From Clostridia bacterium (GTDB taxonomy: Bacteria > Bacillota > Clostridia > Christensenellales > RUG350): DNA of 57,816 bases. Each line of letters begins with the position of its first letter. The stretch's first letter is position 1. The notes below the pieces were generated by a model. That model saw only the letters and a list, made by a program, of their open reading frames with translations. It ran no database searches and was not told the origin of the DNA. The position numbers and the translations under genes are program-made. The stretch lies in contig JAGBSX010000007.1 in NCBI GenBank assembly GCA_017631635.1, forward strand, positions 1 to 57,816, given 5' to 3'. This document shows positions 1 through 7,984 of the stretch, piece by piece.

Positions 1-56
1 CCTTCTGGAATGGGAGCACCACACACAACGCATACTTCTTCATTAAATTTTTCCAT
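1..56 (-). CDS. Partial zinc-ribbon protein (N-terminus only)
   Basis: The minus strand opens at an ATG at 56 and reads MEKFNEEVCVVCGAPIPEG before the window edge, so only the first 18 complete residues are visible. The CxxCGAPI motif is a typical half of a zinc ribbon seen at the start of many small clostridial membrane or regulatory proteins. The Shine-Dalgarno is weak (GGGCTAA, about 6 bases upstream). The 466 bases upstream contain the recombinase-associated repeats and a leftward promoter at 275-303, so this gene is the natural target of that promoter. Function cannot be assigned from this fragment. Confidence 0.5.
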   Translation of the reverse strand, partial: MEKFNEEVCVVCGAPIPE

Positions 57-178
57 AATATTTAGCCCATATAATTATATAGTCGTTTAGATGTTTTTGT
101 AGCAAACACAACACCTAGGCCATAAAAAATACTCCCATACAAGGAGTAGCTAACACAGGCCACAACTCAAAAACAACG

Positions 179-195
179 TAACGCTTGTTATGTTG
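179..195. repeat. Recombinase-associated repeat, copy 1
   Basis: TAACGCTTGTTATGTTG. Its first 15 bases recur exactly as a direct repeat at 213-227, a 34-bp period, and all 17 match the reverse complement of the copy near 471-488. Copy 1 lacks the first bases of the left arm seen in the other two (ACGTAAC instead of ACATAAC). Confidence 0.8.
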
Positions 196-209
196 CCCCC
201 AATTGTAAC

Positions 210-227
210 ACATAACGCTTGTTATGT
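210..227. repeat. Recombinase-associated inverted repeat, left (IRL)
   Basis: ACATAACGCTTGTTATGT is exactly the reverse complement of 471-488. Each copy is itself a perfect palindrome of 7-bp arms (ACATAAC/GTTATGT) around a 4-bp centre GCTT. That shape resembles a short site-specific recombinase or dimeric-regulator site. The asymmetric centre gives the site a direction. Confidence 0.8.
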
Positions 228-274
228 ATTCAAACATTGCTTATTGTAATGTAAAGAACTTTTTTCGAGACATT

Positions 275-303
275 ATAATAGCATAATTCATATAATTATG
301 CAA
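275..303 (-). promoter_or_regulatory. Leftward sigma-A promoter inside the repeat-bounded segment
   Basis: Read on the minus strand: -35 TTGCAT (298-303), a 17-bp spacer, then -10 TATTAT (275-280) with an extended TGC just upstream. The spacer region holds an 8-bp palindrome, GCATAATT (281-288) and AATTATGC (294-301), which could be an operator. The promoter points toward the zinc-ribbon gene starting at 56. Confidence 0.6.
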
Positions 304-350
304 GCGATTATCCTACATATATAAGAAGTTTTTTAATAATTTTTATTTTT

Positions 351-420
351 TGCATAGTGAAAAAAGCCGTTTCTATCAACTCTGATTCGATTTGAAAAGG
401 AAAGGCTATTTTGCTATGCA
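351..420. other. Imperfect long inverted repeat, possible terminator
   Basis: TGCATAG (351-357) pairs with CTATGCA (414-420), and an inner AGCC (365-368) pairs with GGCT (404-407). A T-run follows on the plus strand (422-427). It lies inside the possible invertible segment and could act as a terminator in one orientation only. Confidence 0.4.
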
Positions 421-470
421 ATTTTTTATCTTAAGTTTCTCATAAACGAAGTTCTCATTTGATTTTTACA

Positions 471-488
471 ACATAACAAGCGTTATGT
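471..488. repeat. Recombinase-associated inverted repeat, right (IRR)
   Basis: ACATAACAAGCGTTATGT, the exact reverse complement of 210-227. It lies 34 bases beyond the stop of the tyrosine recombinase gene. With IRL it bounds a 243-bp segment (228-470) that contains the leftward promoter. Confidence 0.8.
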
Positions 489-522
489 TATAAGGGCGGC
501 GTAAGTCGGTCTTTTTTTTTAT

Positions 523-1362
523 TTAAATAATCAATCGCATATTTTCCATTTTGCGCTTGTGTTCCGTGGCAGTAGTAATAATATAAATTCTAGTTGTGTT
601 TATGCTGGTATGACCTAAAATATCTGCTAGTTTTGCAATATCTTTTTCTATTCCATAAAAAGTTCTAGCAAATAAGTGGCGGAGATTGTGTGGAAATACT
701 TTACTCGGTGACACGCCAGCATCTTTGCATAATGCTTTCATATCTCTCCAAATATTATGTCGACTTACGGGTTTTCCGTTTTTCGTTATAAATATTGCCC
801 CGCTTTGTATTCCACGCTCCTTTATATATCGTAAAAGTTTTTTTCTCAATTCTTCTACAATAAAAATGCGCCGATTCTTCCCTTTACAATTCACGAACGC
901 TTCGCCTTTTTTCACCGCCTCAACTGTGATATATTGCAACTCACTAACTCTAATACCAGTGCCACATATCGTTTGTATAATCAAATTAAGTCTTTCGTTT
1001 CCATTCTTTCGAGACGCCTGTACAAGTCGAATATAATCCGCCTTTGATAGTTCCTTTTCTTCGGGACAGAAAGCGGATTTTTGTATTTTATATTGTTTTA
1101 CAAACAAATCGTACCACCCGCAAAAACGAAAAAAGACGTTGACTGCCGCAATCATTGAATTTGCACTTGTCACAGCGTGCGAACTTATGAGTGCATTTTT
1201 ATAATCTAATACAATACTCTTAACTACTTCTCTATTTCCCACAAACTCATAAAACGTTCTCATATCGTGCAAATACTTTTCAATAGTTGCGTTGCTTCGT
1301 TCTTCACACACTAAATAGTCTTCAAATTGTCGTAATTTCTCTTGATTTAATTGTCTTTTCAT
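523..1362 (-). CDS. Tyrosine recombinase (XerC/XerD/integrase family)
   Basis: Site-specific recombinase of 279 residues. The N-terminal SAM-like core-binding domain covers roughly residues 7-90 and the catalytic domain 105-270. All catalytic positions are visible: Arg138 (GTGIRVSEL), Lys in CKGKNR near 160-162, His225 and Arg228 (PHNLRHL), His251 (LGHTS) and Tyr260 (RIY). It should therefore be active. It is compact, without the arm-binding domain of large phage integrases, as in Xer proteins and DNA invertases. Leucine is mostly TTA, whereas the housekeeping genes favour CTA, which hints at foreign origin. Its 3' end faces three copies of an 18-bp palindromic repeat, the probable substrate. 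Alternatives are an integrase remnant of a mobile island or an integron-like integrase; no integron-specific insertion was recognised. Confidence 0.93.
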   Translation of the reverse strand: MKRQLNQEKLRQFEDYLVCEERSNATIEKYLHDMRTFYEFVGNREVVKSIVLDYKNALISSHAVTSANSMIAAVNVFFRFCGWYDLFVKQYKIQKSAFCPEEKELSKADYIRLVQASRKNGNERLNLIIQTICGTGIRVSELQYITVEAVKKGEAFVNCKGKNRRIFIVEELRKKLLRYIKERGIQSGAIFITKNGKPVSRHNIWRDMKALCKDAGVSPSKVFPHNLRHLFARTFYGIEKDIAKLADILGHTSINTTRIYIITTATEHKRKMENMRLII

Positions 1363-1435
1363 TTTAGTCCTCCATATATAGTTTTCTATAATTATTTTAC
1401 TATAAACAGAATTTAATGCATTAAATTATTGCATT

Positions 1436-1474
1436 ACAAAAAAGAAAAATCAGACTCCAATTTGGAATCTGATT
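1436..1474 (-). terminator. Hairpin terminator
   Basis: Stem AATCAGA/TCTGATT with an inner CCAA/TTGG. On the minus strand it is followed by TTTCTTTTTT. It gives a second stop for leftward transcripts from glcK, before the recombinase gene. Confidence 0.65.
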
Positions 1475-1520
1475 GTTTCTCCGCTTGAAAGTGCAATTTC
1501 CTATAAATTTTTAATATTTC

Positions 1521-1539
1521 AAAAAATCCCTTATAGGGA
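1521..1539 (-). terminator. Rho-independent terminator of manA-glcK
   Basis: Minus-strand stem TCCCT-ATA-AGGGA followed by six T residues, 29 bases after the glcK stop. Confidence 0.65.
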
Positions 1540-1567
1540 ACGCCTTTTGCGTGGTTTTTTGTTTTAA

Positions 1568-2512
1568 TTAATTTAACATTAATAATGCTGCAGCACCTAT
1601 AAAGCCAGCATCATTACCCAAGGTGGCAGGTTGTATGACTACTCTGGGATTTATATCTCCACCATACGAATATTTGTCTACCATACGCCTGATAGGTTCT
1701 AGTAAATAATCGCCTTGATAAGACACTCCACCACCTATCATCACTATCTCGGGTCTAAATATATTGACTGCATCTATGATGGCTTCTGCTAGATATCTTT
1801 GGTAATTTGCCACTACCTCTTGAGCAGTCTTATCTCCTAGACGAGCATAATCAAAACAAGTCTTGCCATTGACCTCATCAAGAGGCACTTCTCTCATCAT
1901 AGTATCAGGATTTTTCTCAATAGCACGACGAGTGTCTCTAATTAGCGCAGTCGCAGATGCATATGCTTCTATACATCCTCTCCTACCACAAGTACACAAC
2001 TCTCCATCCATCATGATACTCATATGCCCCATCTCTGCGCCTGCAGAATTGTTGCCAAGTAGCAATTTGCCATCTATCACGATACCTGCACCCACTCCTG
2101 TACCTAGAGTAAATAAGACGGTATTATTGTATCCTTTGCCTGCTCCAAATTTTGTCTCTCCTAGCGCAGCGCAATTTGCATCGTTGCCCATATGTATCTC
2201 TACGTCACACCACTTGGAAAACTCTTGCCTGATAGGAATTTGTCTCCAGCCGAAGTTGTTGGCATACGCTACCACACCAGTCTCGTCATCAATAGTACCT
2301 GGAATACCTATACCTACTCCACTCACTTCGGCTCTACTCAGTCCCGCATCTGCTAGCAACTTTAGGTAGAAGTTAGCCCAATCTTTGATAATCTCGCTAT
2401 GTGGTCTACCTACACCTGTAGGGATACTGTCTTTGATAAGTATTTTGCCCGTCTCGTCGATTATTCCACCCTTTACAAAAGTGCCACCTACGTCCAGTCC
2501 TACGTAATACAT
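1568..2512 (-). CDS. glcK: ROK-family glucokinase
   Basis: Phosphorylates glucose, or a related hexose or hexosamine, with ATP in the cytosol. Residues 7-11 form the DVGGT phosphate loop, Asp111 in GNDAN is the catalytic base, and EMGH (160-163) with CTCGRRGCIE (173-182) forms the ROK zinc motif. The 314-aa length is normal. The start is fixed by GGAGG eight bases upstream. It follows the manA pseudogene by only 10 bases under the same promoter, so it should still be expressed although its partner is broken. ROK kinases and ROK repressors share a fold, but there is no N-terminal helix-turn-helix here, so kinase is the better reading. Exact sugar specificity is not visible. Confidence 0.92.
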   Translation of the reverse strand: MYYVGLDVGGTFVKGGIIDETGKILIKDSIPTGVGRPHSEIIKDWANFYLKLLADAGLSRAEVSGVGIGIPGTIDDETGVVAYANNFGWRQIPIRQEFSKWCDVEIHMGNDANCAALGETKFGAGKGYNNTVLFTLGTGVGAGIVIDGKLLLGNNSAGAEMGHMSIMMDGELCTCGRRGCIEAYASATALIRDTRRAIEKNPDTMMREVPLDEVNGKTCFDYARLGDKTAQEVVANYQRYLAEAIIDAVNIFRPEIVMIGGGVSYQGDYLLEPIRRMVDKYSYGGDINPRVVIQPATLGNDAGFIGAAALLMLN

Positions 2513-2522
2513 AATATCCTCC

Positions 2523-3453
2523 TTAGACTGTGGTAAATATCATTGTAAAATTGCCGTTCATAGTGACAGCGCAATTTGCAGGCAAGAAGTATGTCTGTCC
2601 TGCTTCAAACTTCATATCATACTCTTCAAATACGCCTCTCCATCAAGTATGGTAATGGCTACGAATTCGTCATACAATACAAATGTGCTGTCCTTCACTT
2701 CATATTTGCAAGTCTTAAAATACTTGCATTCTGCGATTACCGTCTTTATTATATTGCCGATAGCGACAGGGCTAGGTTGGACATATTCGATACTGTCTAG
2801 ATTTGAGACCTCTATCGCCTTGTCAACGTGAAGTTCTCTCTGCTTGCCGTCTGCTCCCACTCTAGCATAGTCGTACACTCTATACGTGACGTCGGAATTT
2901 TGTTGCACCTCACATATGGTCAACCCAGCACCGATAGCGTGCACCGTACCTGCATTTATCATAAATATATCACCTGCTTTGACCTCTATAAAATTCAGCA
3001 AATCGGTGATAGTATTATTCTCTATCGCCTGTTTATATTCTTCTTTTGTAATCTTATTCTTAAAACCGCATTATATGCCAGCACCTTCATCTGCATCCAT
3101 TACGTACCATACTTAGGTCTTTCCGTATTGTCCTTCGTTTGCTAACGCGTATTCATCCGAAGGATGCACTTGTATAGATAGAGGTGTCTTAGCGTCGATA
3201 AATTTGATAAGTACGGGAAACATTTCAAAAGATTTTGCATTATCACCCAAAAAATCAGGATTATTTGCCAAAATCTCATCAAATCTCATACCTTTGTAGA
3301 TGCCGTTGTCTGCCACACTCATACCGTTTTTGTGCAGAGACAATTCCCAAGATTCTGCTACAATATCAGTAGTGCCCTTATCCATTTTTTTAATTATGTA
3401 CCGCCCCAGATATTATCTTTGCAAGCGGGTTTGATAAGTATAGGATATAACAT
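2523..3453 (-). pseudogene. manA: Mannose-6-phosphate isomerase pseudogene (class I, short form)
   Basis: ManA interconverts mannose-6-phosphate and fructose-6-phosphate. About 310 codons can be reconstructed, the usual length for the short Firmicutes form. It begins MLYPILIKPACKDNIWGGT behind GGAG and ends FTTV-TAA just before glcK. It is broken by: an in-frame TAA after WGGT (3394-3396); one base missing in the following A-run (near 3385-3391); TAA after GQYGKT (3113-3115); another in-frame TAA about 50 bases later after DADEGAGI; and one base missing after ILDGE (near 2640). Cupin metal-site motifs (IQVHPSDEYA, INAGTVHAIGAG, EVQQNSD) survive in pieces. Five lesions make a sequencing error unlikely as the sole cause. 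Promoter, Shine-Dalgarno and operon position remain intact. Confidence 0.85.
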
Positions 3454-3480
3454 AACTACTCCATATATTTTGATAATATG

Positions 3481-3509
3481 ATTATACAATTTTCTATACA
3501 ATAAGTCAA
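3481..3509 (-). promoter_or_regulatory. Sigma-A promoter of manA-glcK
   Basis: Minus strand: -35 TTGACT (3504-3509), 17-bp spacer, -10 TATAAT (3481-3486), 28 bases before the manA start codon. Confidence 0.75.
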
Positions 3510-3528
3510 TAGTCCTGCTACCTTTATG

Positions 3529-3559
3529 AAAAAATACCGAGCATTTGCTCGGTATTTTT
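3529..3559 (-). terminator. Rho-independent terminator
   Basis: Stem AATACCGAGCA/TGCTCGGTATT with a 2-base loop and A/T runs on both sides. It ends the small-peptide gene transcript and separates it from the manA promoter. It could work in both directions. Confidence 0.8.
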
Positions 3560-3565
3560 GGGGAT

Positions 3566-3718
3566 TTACTTGTTTGCAAGTTTTCTCATTTTTGTATCAA
3601 TCATTTCTCTTCCACGATTGACAAGTTTGCGAACACTATCGTTGCTTTCGGTAATAACAGCACCTGCCAACATACCTATTAGCAAACCTGCAACCAAAAT
3701 CTTAACACTATTATTCAT
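3566..3718 (-). CDS. Small YtxH-like membrane peptide (50 aa)
   Basis: Fifty residues starting MNNSVKILVAGLLIGMLAGA behind a perfect AGGAGG. One glycine- and leucine-rich transmembrane segment (about residues 5-22) is followed by a charged, helical, Lys/Arg-rich tail ending KMRKLANK. This matches the layout of short YtxH/YtxG-type proteins, single-pass and peripheral to the membrane, usually of unknown role. It lies 49 bases downstream of the cysteine desulfurase stop and is probably co-transcribed with it. A strong terminator follows. No catalytic motif is present. Confidence 0.8.
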   Translation of the reverse strand: MNNSVKILVAGLLIGMLAGAVITESNDSVRKLVNRGREMIDTKMRKLANK

Positions 3719-3767
3719 AAGTACATCCTCCTGCTATTAGATTGTGCAGAAGGACAAACTTTATTCG

Positions 3768-4931
3768 TCAAATATTTGCAGTAGTATCTATTGTCCTAAA
3801 TGCAACTTTTGACCTGTAATTAGATATAATATCAGATAGCAGTTGATAGAGTTTGTCAACCTCGTCTAGTGTGTTATATTTGTACAAACTAATACGCACA
3901 CTACCATTAACCTCTTCATCAGACTTGCCCATAGCCACCAAGGTACGTGACGGATCATCCATACCTGCCGAACACGCAGAACCTATAGATATAGCGACGC
4001 CTTTTAGATCGAGTAGTTGTACCATCAATTTATTTGGCACACCTTTGACGTATATATTGACAATACCTGATTGTCTAGGAGCAGTTCCGTTGATATGAAC
4101 TCCGTCAATATTAGTCAACTTTTCTATCAACGCACTCGAGAGCATATCCACAAGTGGCATATAATACTCCTCTTCTTGACTATAATTCAATGCTTGAGCC
4201 ATGCCTACTATAGCAGGGGTATTGTACGTACCACTCCTATAGCCACTCTCTTGGTCTCCACCCGTCATATATGCCGAAAGTTTTACGTTGTTTGATACAA
4301 ATAAAGCACCTACACCCTTTGGACCACCAAACTTGTGAGCAGACATACTCATCATATCTACTCCCATCTTTTCCAAGTCGATAGGCATATGTCCTACTGC
4401 TTGCACACTATCGGTATGAACTAATATTCCTCTAGTCTTTGCCAAGGAGACTATCTGGTCAATAGGCTGAACACATCCCGTCTCATTATTAACTAGCATA
4501 ATGCTAATCAACTTAGTATCAGGTCTAATCAAATCCTCCAATCGCGACAAGTCAACGTGGCCGTCAACATTGACAGGGGCAAAAGATACCTCGTATCCCT
4601 CTTTCTCTAGAGCAAGCGCAGTATTATATACAGAATCATGCTCGATACTAGACACTATGAGGTGTCCTCTATCGTAGTTGTGCATGACACCTCTGAGCGC
4701 CATATTATTCGACTCTGTACCACCTGCTGTAAAATATATCTCACTATGCCTACAATTTAGTATACGCGAGATAGTGTCTCTAGCCTCTTCTATGGCTTGA
4801 TACGCCATGTCTCCACAGGTATGAGTACTAGAAGCATTGGCATACACATCACAAAAGTAGGGTGTCATCTTATCAAACACTCTCTTATCTAATTGTGTAG
4901 TTGATGCGTTGTCAAAATATATAAAATTCAC
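3768..4931 (-). CDS. Cysteine desulfurase, NifS/IscS class
   Basis: PLP enzyme that takes sulfur from cysteine to make a persulfide for Fe-S cluster assembly or tRNA thiolation. N-terminal YFDNASTT, ESNNMALRG and IEHDSV (substrate and cofactor loop), Schiff-base lysine in SAHKFGGPKG, and the catalytic cysteine in the GSACSAG loop are all present, as in group I enzymes. It has 387 residues, the normal length. The start is a GTG at 4931, seven bases after the aspS stop; the Shine-Dalgarno is poor, so translational coupling to aspS is likely. No iscU-like scaffold or mnmA follows in this window, so the sulfur acceptor is not identified. It could be IscS-, NifS- or tRNA-thiolation-type. Confidence 0.93.
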   Translation of the reverse strand: MNFIYFDNASTTQLDKRVFDKMTPYFCDVYANASSTHTCGDMAYQAIEEARDTISRILNCRHSEIYFTAGGTESNNMALRGVMHNYDRGHLIVSSIEHDSVYNTALALEKEGYEVSFAPVNVDGHVDLSRLEDLIRPDTKLISIMLVNNETGCVQPIDQIVSLAKTRGILVHTDSVQAVGHMPIDLEKMGVDMMSMSAHKFGGPKGVGALFVSNNVKLSAYMTGGDQESGYRSGTYNTPAIVGMAQALNYSQEEEYYMPLVDMLSSALIEKLTNIDGVHINGTAPRQSGIVNIYVKGVPNKLMVQLLDLKGVAISIGSACSAGMDDPSRTLVAMGKSDEEVNGSVRISLYKYNTLDEVDKLYQLLSDIISNYRSKVAFRTIDTTANI

Positions 4932-4938
4932 TATCTAT

Positions 4939-6720
4939 TTACTCTACTGTCTTGATATTGATATTTAGTTCATCTAATTGCTTGGTGTCTACTACGTTTG
5001 GAGCATCACTCATCAAGCAAGAGGCATTTTGCACCTTTGGGAAAGCGATTACGTCTTTGATTGAATCTGTATTTGTGAGGAGCATTACCAATCTGTCTAG
5101 ACCAAATGCAAGTCCTGCATGAGGTGGTGCGCCATATCTAAATGCATCTACAAAATATCCGAATCTAGCGTTGATGACGTCTTCGGTCAAACCTAGCACC
5201 TCAAACATCTTTTGTTGCATATCTCTACGGTGTATACGCACGCTACCACCACCAGCCTCTTGTCCATTGATAACTAGGTCGTAAGCACGAGAACGCACGC
5301 GCTCAGGATCAGTATCTATATACTGCAAATCTTCTTCGTATGGCATAGTGAAAGGATGGTGTACTGACATAAATCTATTTTCCTCATCACTCCACTCTAG
5401 TAGTGGGAATTCTGTAATCCACAATACGTCATATATACTCTTGTCATATATATTGTACTTGTTGGCTAGATATAGTCGTAGTTCGCCTAGGACTTTGTAG
5501 GTGACGTCCCTCTTGTCTGCTATGACAAATATCACGTCTCCAGTCTCAGCGCCCATAGCCTCATATATAGCATCTCTCTCTTCATCTGTGAGATACTTCA
5601 AAAATGAAGATGATGTTTGGTCAGGTCTGAGTGCTATCCAAGCGACACCCTTAGCGCCAAAGGTCTTGACTACTTCTCCTACGGCATCTATATCCTTTCT
5701 GCTCATCTTGTCAGCAAAGCCCTTGGCATTAATCGCTTGTACCATACCGTGATTAACTCCACCGATAGACAATGCATTTGCAAATACGGCAAAAGTAGAA
5801 TTTTTGACAATATTACTGATGTCCTTTAGTTCGAGTCCAAATCTAGTGTCAGGCTTGTCACTACCGTATCTAGACATAGCCTCTTTGTAGGTCATACGAC
5901 GGAATTTGCCATCAAATTGATATCCTATAGCCTTGTTAAATATATCCTTGATGAGGTCTTCGGTGACGTCCATTACGTCGTTTTCATCCCTGATAAAAGA
6001 CATCTCTATATCAATTTGAGTAAATTCAGGTTGTCTATTTGCTCTAAGGTCCTCATCTCTAAAGCATCTAGCGATTTGATAGTATCTATCTACACCTGCT
6101 ATCATCAAAAGTTGCTTAAACAACTGTGGAGACTGTGGCAAAGCATAGAACTCCCCTGGGTGCACTCTGCTAGGCACTAGATAGTCTCTAGCACCCTCTG
6201 GTGTAGACTTGCCTAGTATAGGCGTCTCTACGTCAATAAATCCTTCATTAGCCAAAAAATCTCTCGCAATTTTTGAGATTTTGTCTCTCATTAGGAGATT
6301 GTTGAGTAGAGATGGTCTACGCAAATCTAGATATCTGTATTTCAGTCTCAATGCTTCACCAGCATTAGCGTCGTCAGATATGACAAATGGAGTAGTCTCT
6401 GCTACGGACAGTATCTCTATCTCGTTAGCAATAATCTCTATCTCTCCAGTAGGGATATTTTTGTTGACGTTAGTACCTCTAGATACGACAGTACCCTTGA
6501 CGTATACTACATACTCATTTCGAATAGTGGAGGCTATCTCCATAAGTTCTGCATTGTCGCTTATAGAAAATTGTACTATACCCGTTCTATCTCTGAGGTC
6601 TGCAAAAAACAAACTACCCAAATTGCGATACTTGGCTATCCAACCACATATAGCAACTTCTTTGCCAATATCTTGAGCATTAAACTCTCCACACATCTTG
6701 GTACGATTTAATCTAGTCAT
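4939..6720 (-). CDS. aspS: Aspartyl-tRNA synthetase
   Basis: Class II synthetase that charges tRNA-Asp. At 593 aa it is the long bacterial type: an N-terminal OB-fold anticodon domain (about 1-110), a catalytic core with the bacterial GAD insertion (about 290-420), and class II motif 2 near FRDEDLRANRQPEFTQID and motif 3 near GLAFGLDRLVML. Whether it is discriminating or non-discriminating cannot be told without knowing whether gatCAB is present. It starts two bases after the hisS stop and is translationally coupled. The hisS-aspS order is common in Bacillota. No T-box precedes either gene here. Confidence 0.98.
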   Translation of the reverse strand: MTRLNRTKMCGEFNAQDIGKEVAICGWIAKYRNLGSLFFADLRDRTGIVQFSISDNAELMEIASTIRNEYVVYVKGTVVSRGTNVNKNIPTGEIEIIANEIEILSVAETTPFVISDDANAGEALRLKYRYLDLRRPSLLNNLLMRDKISKIARDFLANEGFIDVETPILGKSTPEGARDYLVPSRVHPGEFYALPQSPQLFKQLLMIAGVDRYYQIARCFRDEDLRANRQPEFTQIDIEMSFIRDENDVMDVTEDLIKDIFNKAIGYQFDGKFRRMTYKEAMSRYGSDKPDTRFGLELKDISNIVKNSTFAVFANALSIGGVNHGMVQAINAKGFADKMSRKDIDAVGEVVKTFGAKGVAWIALRPDQTSSSFLKYLTDEERDAIYEAMGAETGDVIFVIADKRDVTYKVLGELRLYLANKYNIYDKSIYDVLWITEFPLLEWSDEENRFMSVHHPFTMPYEEDLQYIDTDPERVRSRAYDLVINGQEAGGGSVRIHRRDMQQKMFEVLGLTEDVINARFGYFVDAFRYGAPPHAGLAFGLDRLVMLLTNTDSIKDVIAFPKVQNASCLMSDAPNVVDTKQLDELNINIKTVE

Positions 6721-6721
6721 A

Positions 6722-7975
6722 TCAGTTTACCTTCTTCTCAATGTAATTAATCAAATCTGCTATCTTGACAAGTTGTGTCTCACCTATTTGCATATCCTTG
6801 ATAGAGACAGCGTCTTGTTTCAATTCGTCCTCTCCTAGTATACCTACAAATCTAACCCCTAGTTTGCCTGCATACTTCATCTGGGCCTTTAGCGAACGGC
6901 CTATATGGTCGGTGTCGGCGCTTATACCTGCCTCACGTAGCATAGCCGTGAGACTGATGGCCTTGTCATAATACTCTTGCATAGGTGCGAAATATATAGT
7001 AGGCACGTTTGGTGTGGCACTATCTATCAAATCAGCATTGGCGACCTGCAACAATCTCTCTATACCCATACCAAAGCCAACGGCAGGAGTAGGCTTGCCA
7101 CCTATTTGTTCTAGTAGACCATTGTATCTACCACCACCACAAACGGTGAGTCCTACGTCTTCGGCTACAAATTCGAATACCGTACCTGTATAATAATCAA
7201 GTCCTCTGACTATATCTGCCTTGACGGTGTAGAGAATATTCATCAAATCAAGAGTGTGTTTTAACTTGTCAAAATGATCCTTGCAATCTCCACACAAATA
7301 ATCCAATATGCGAGGAGCACTCTTGGTAACGAGTTTGCACTTATCTTCTTTGCAATCCAATATACGGAGGGGATTTTTGTCAAATCTCTCTTTGCATTGA
7401 GGACACATACTATCTAGACTATTAGCCAAATAAGTTCTCAAAGCCTCATTGTATTTCTTGCGACAGTCGGCACAGCCTATACTATTTATATAGAGTTTTA
7501 CGTTTGCCACTTGCATAGATTCTAGCATATCTTTGGCTATAGATATAACTTCGGCATCTGTGTATGCTGATGCAGAACCATATATCTCGACTCCAAATTG
7601 ATGATGTTCTCTCAATCTGCCACTTTGTGGATTTTCATAACGAAATACAGGTGTCTCATAATACATCTTGACAGGCATAACTCCTGCACTATCTAGACCA
7701 TTTTCGATAAATGATCTGGCGACACAGGCAGTACCCTCTGGCTTGAGAGTGATACTTCTATCAGCCTTATCCAAAAAGGTGTACATTTCTTTGTTGACAA
7801 TGTCAGTAGTGTCTCCTACACCTCTCAAAAACAATTCTGTATGCTCAAATATAGGAGTGCGAATCTCGTTGAGAGCATACTTTTTGGCTAGTTTTTTGAT
7901 ATTTTCTTCAACCAAATGCCATTTTGCACTATTGCTAGGCAATACGTCTTTGGTACCCTTTGGTATCTTTATCAT
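6722..7975 (-). CDS. hisS: Histidyl-tRNA synthetase
   Basis: Class II synthetase that charges tRNA-His; cytosolic homodimer. It has 417 aa. Visible landmarks are motif 1 near the N-terminus, motif 2 around MYYETPVFRYENPQSGR with the following REHHQFG, the histidine-binding RGLDYYTGTVFE, and a C-terminal Rossmann-like anticodon-binding domain (from about 325). It sits nine bases after hslU, with GAGG ahead of the ATG. It is a true HisS rather than HisZ, because the histidine-binding motifs and anticodon domain are both present. Confidence 0.98.
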   Translation of the reverse strand: MIKIPKGTKDVLPSNSAKWHLVEENIKKLAKKYALNEIRTPIFEHTELFLRGVGDTTDIVNKEMYTFLDKADRSITLKPEGTACVARSFIENGLDSAGVMPVKMYYETPVFRYENPQSGRLREHHQFGVEIYGSASAYTDAEVISIAKDMLESMQVANVKLYINSIGCADCRKKYNEALRTYLANSLDSMCPQCKERFDKNPLRILDCKEDKCKLVTKSAPRILDYLCGDCKDHFDKLKHTLDLMNILYTVKADIVRGLDYYTGTVFEFVAEDVGLTVCGGGRYNGLLEQIGGKPTPAVGFGMGIERLLQVANADLIDSATPNVPTIYFAPMQEYYDKAISLTAMLREAGISADTDHIGRSLKAQMKYAGKLGVRFVGILGEDELKQDAVSIKDMQIGETQLVKIADLINYIEKKVN

Positions 7976-7984
7976 AAATTCCTC

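Noticed and set aside
179-488. The repeats as integron attC sites beside an IntI.
   Set aside because: The arms ACATAAC/GTTATGT do not fit the attC core, no 50-60-base attC fold is seen, and no IntI-specific insertion was recognised in the recombinase.
686-1036. Plus-strand reading frame of 116 aa.
   Set aside because: It lies wholly antisense to the recombinase, with no ribosome site and no domain.
3113-3453. In-frame TAA codons in manA as evidence of codon reassignment or recoding.
   Set aside because: glcK, aspS, topA and others end normally at TAA, and manA also has two frameshifts, so decay explains it better.
3558-3740. Plus-strand 60-aa frame.
   Set aside because: It is the shadow of the better-supported 50-aa minus-strand gene at 3566-3718, which has AGGAGG and a terminator.
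4939-7975. T-box leader ahead of hisS-aspS or trpS.
   Set aside because: The genes are joined to upstream genes with gaps of only a few bases, leaving no room for a leader.
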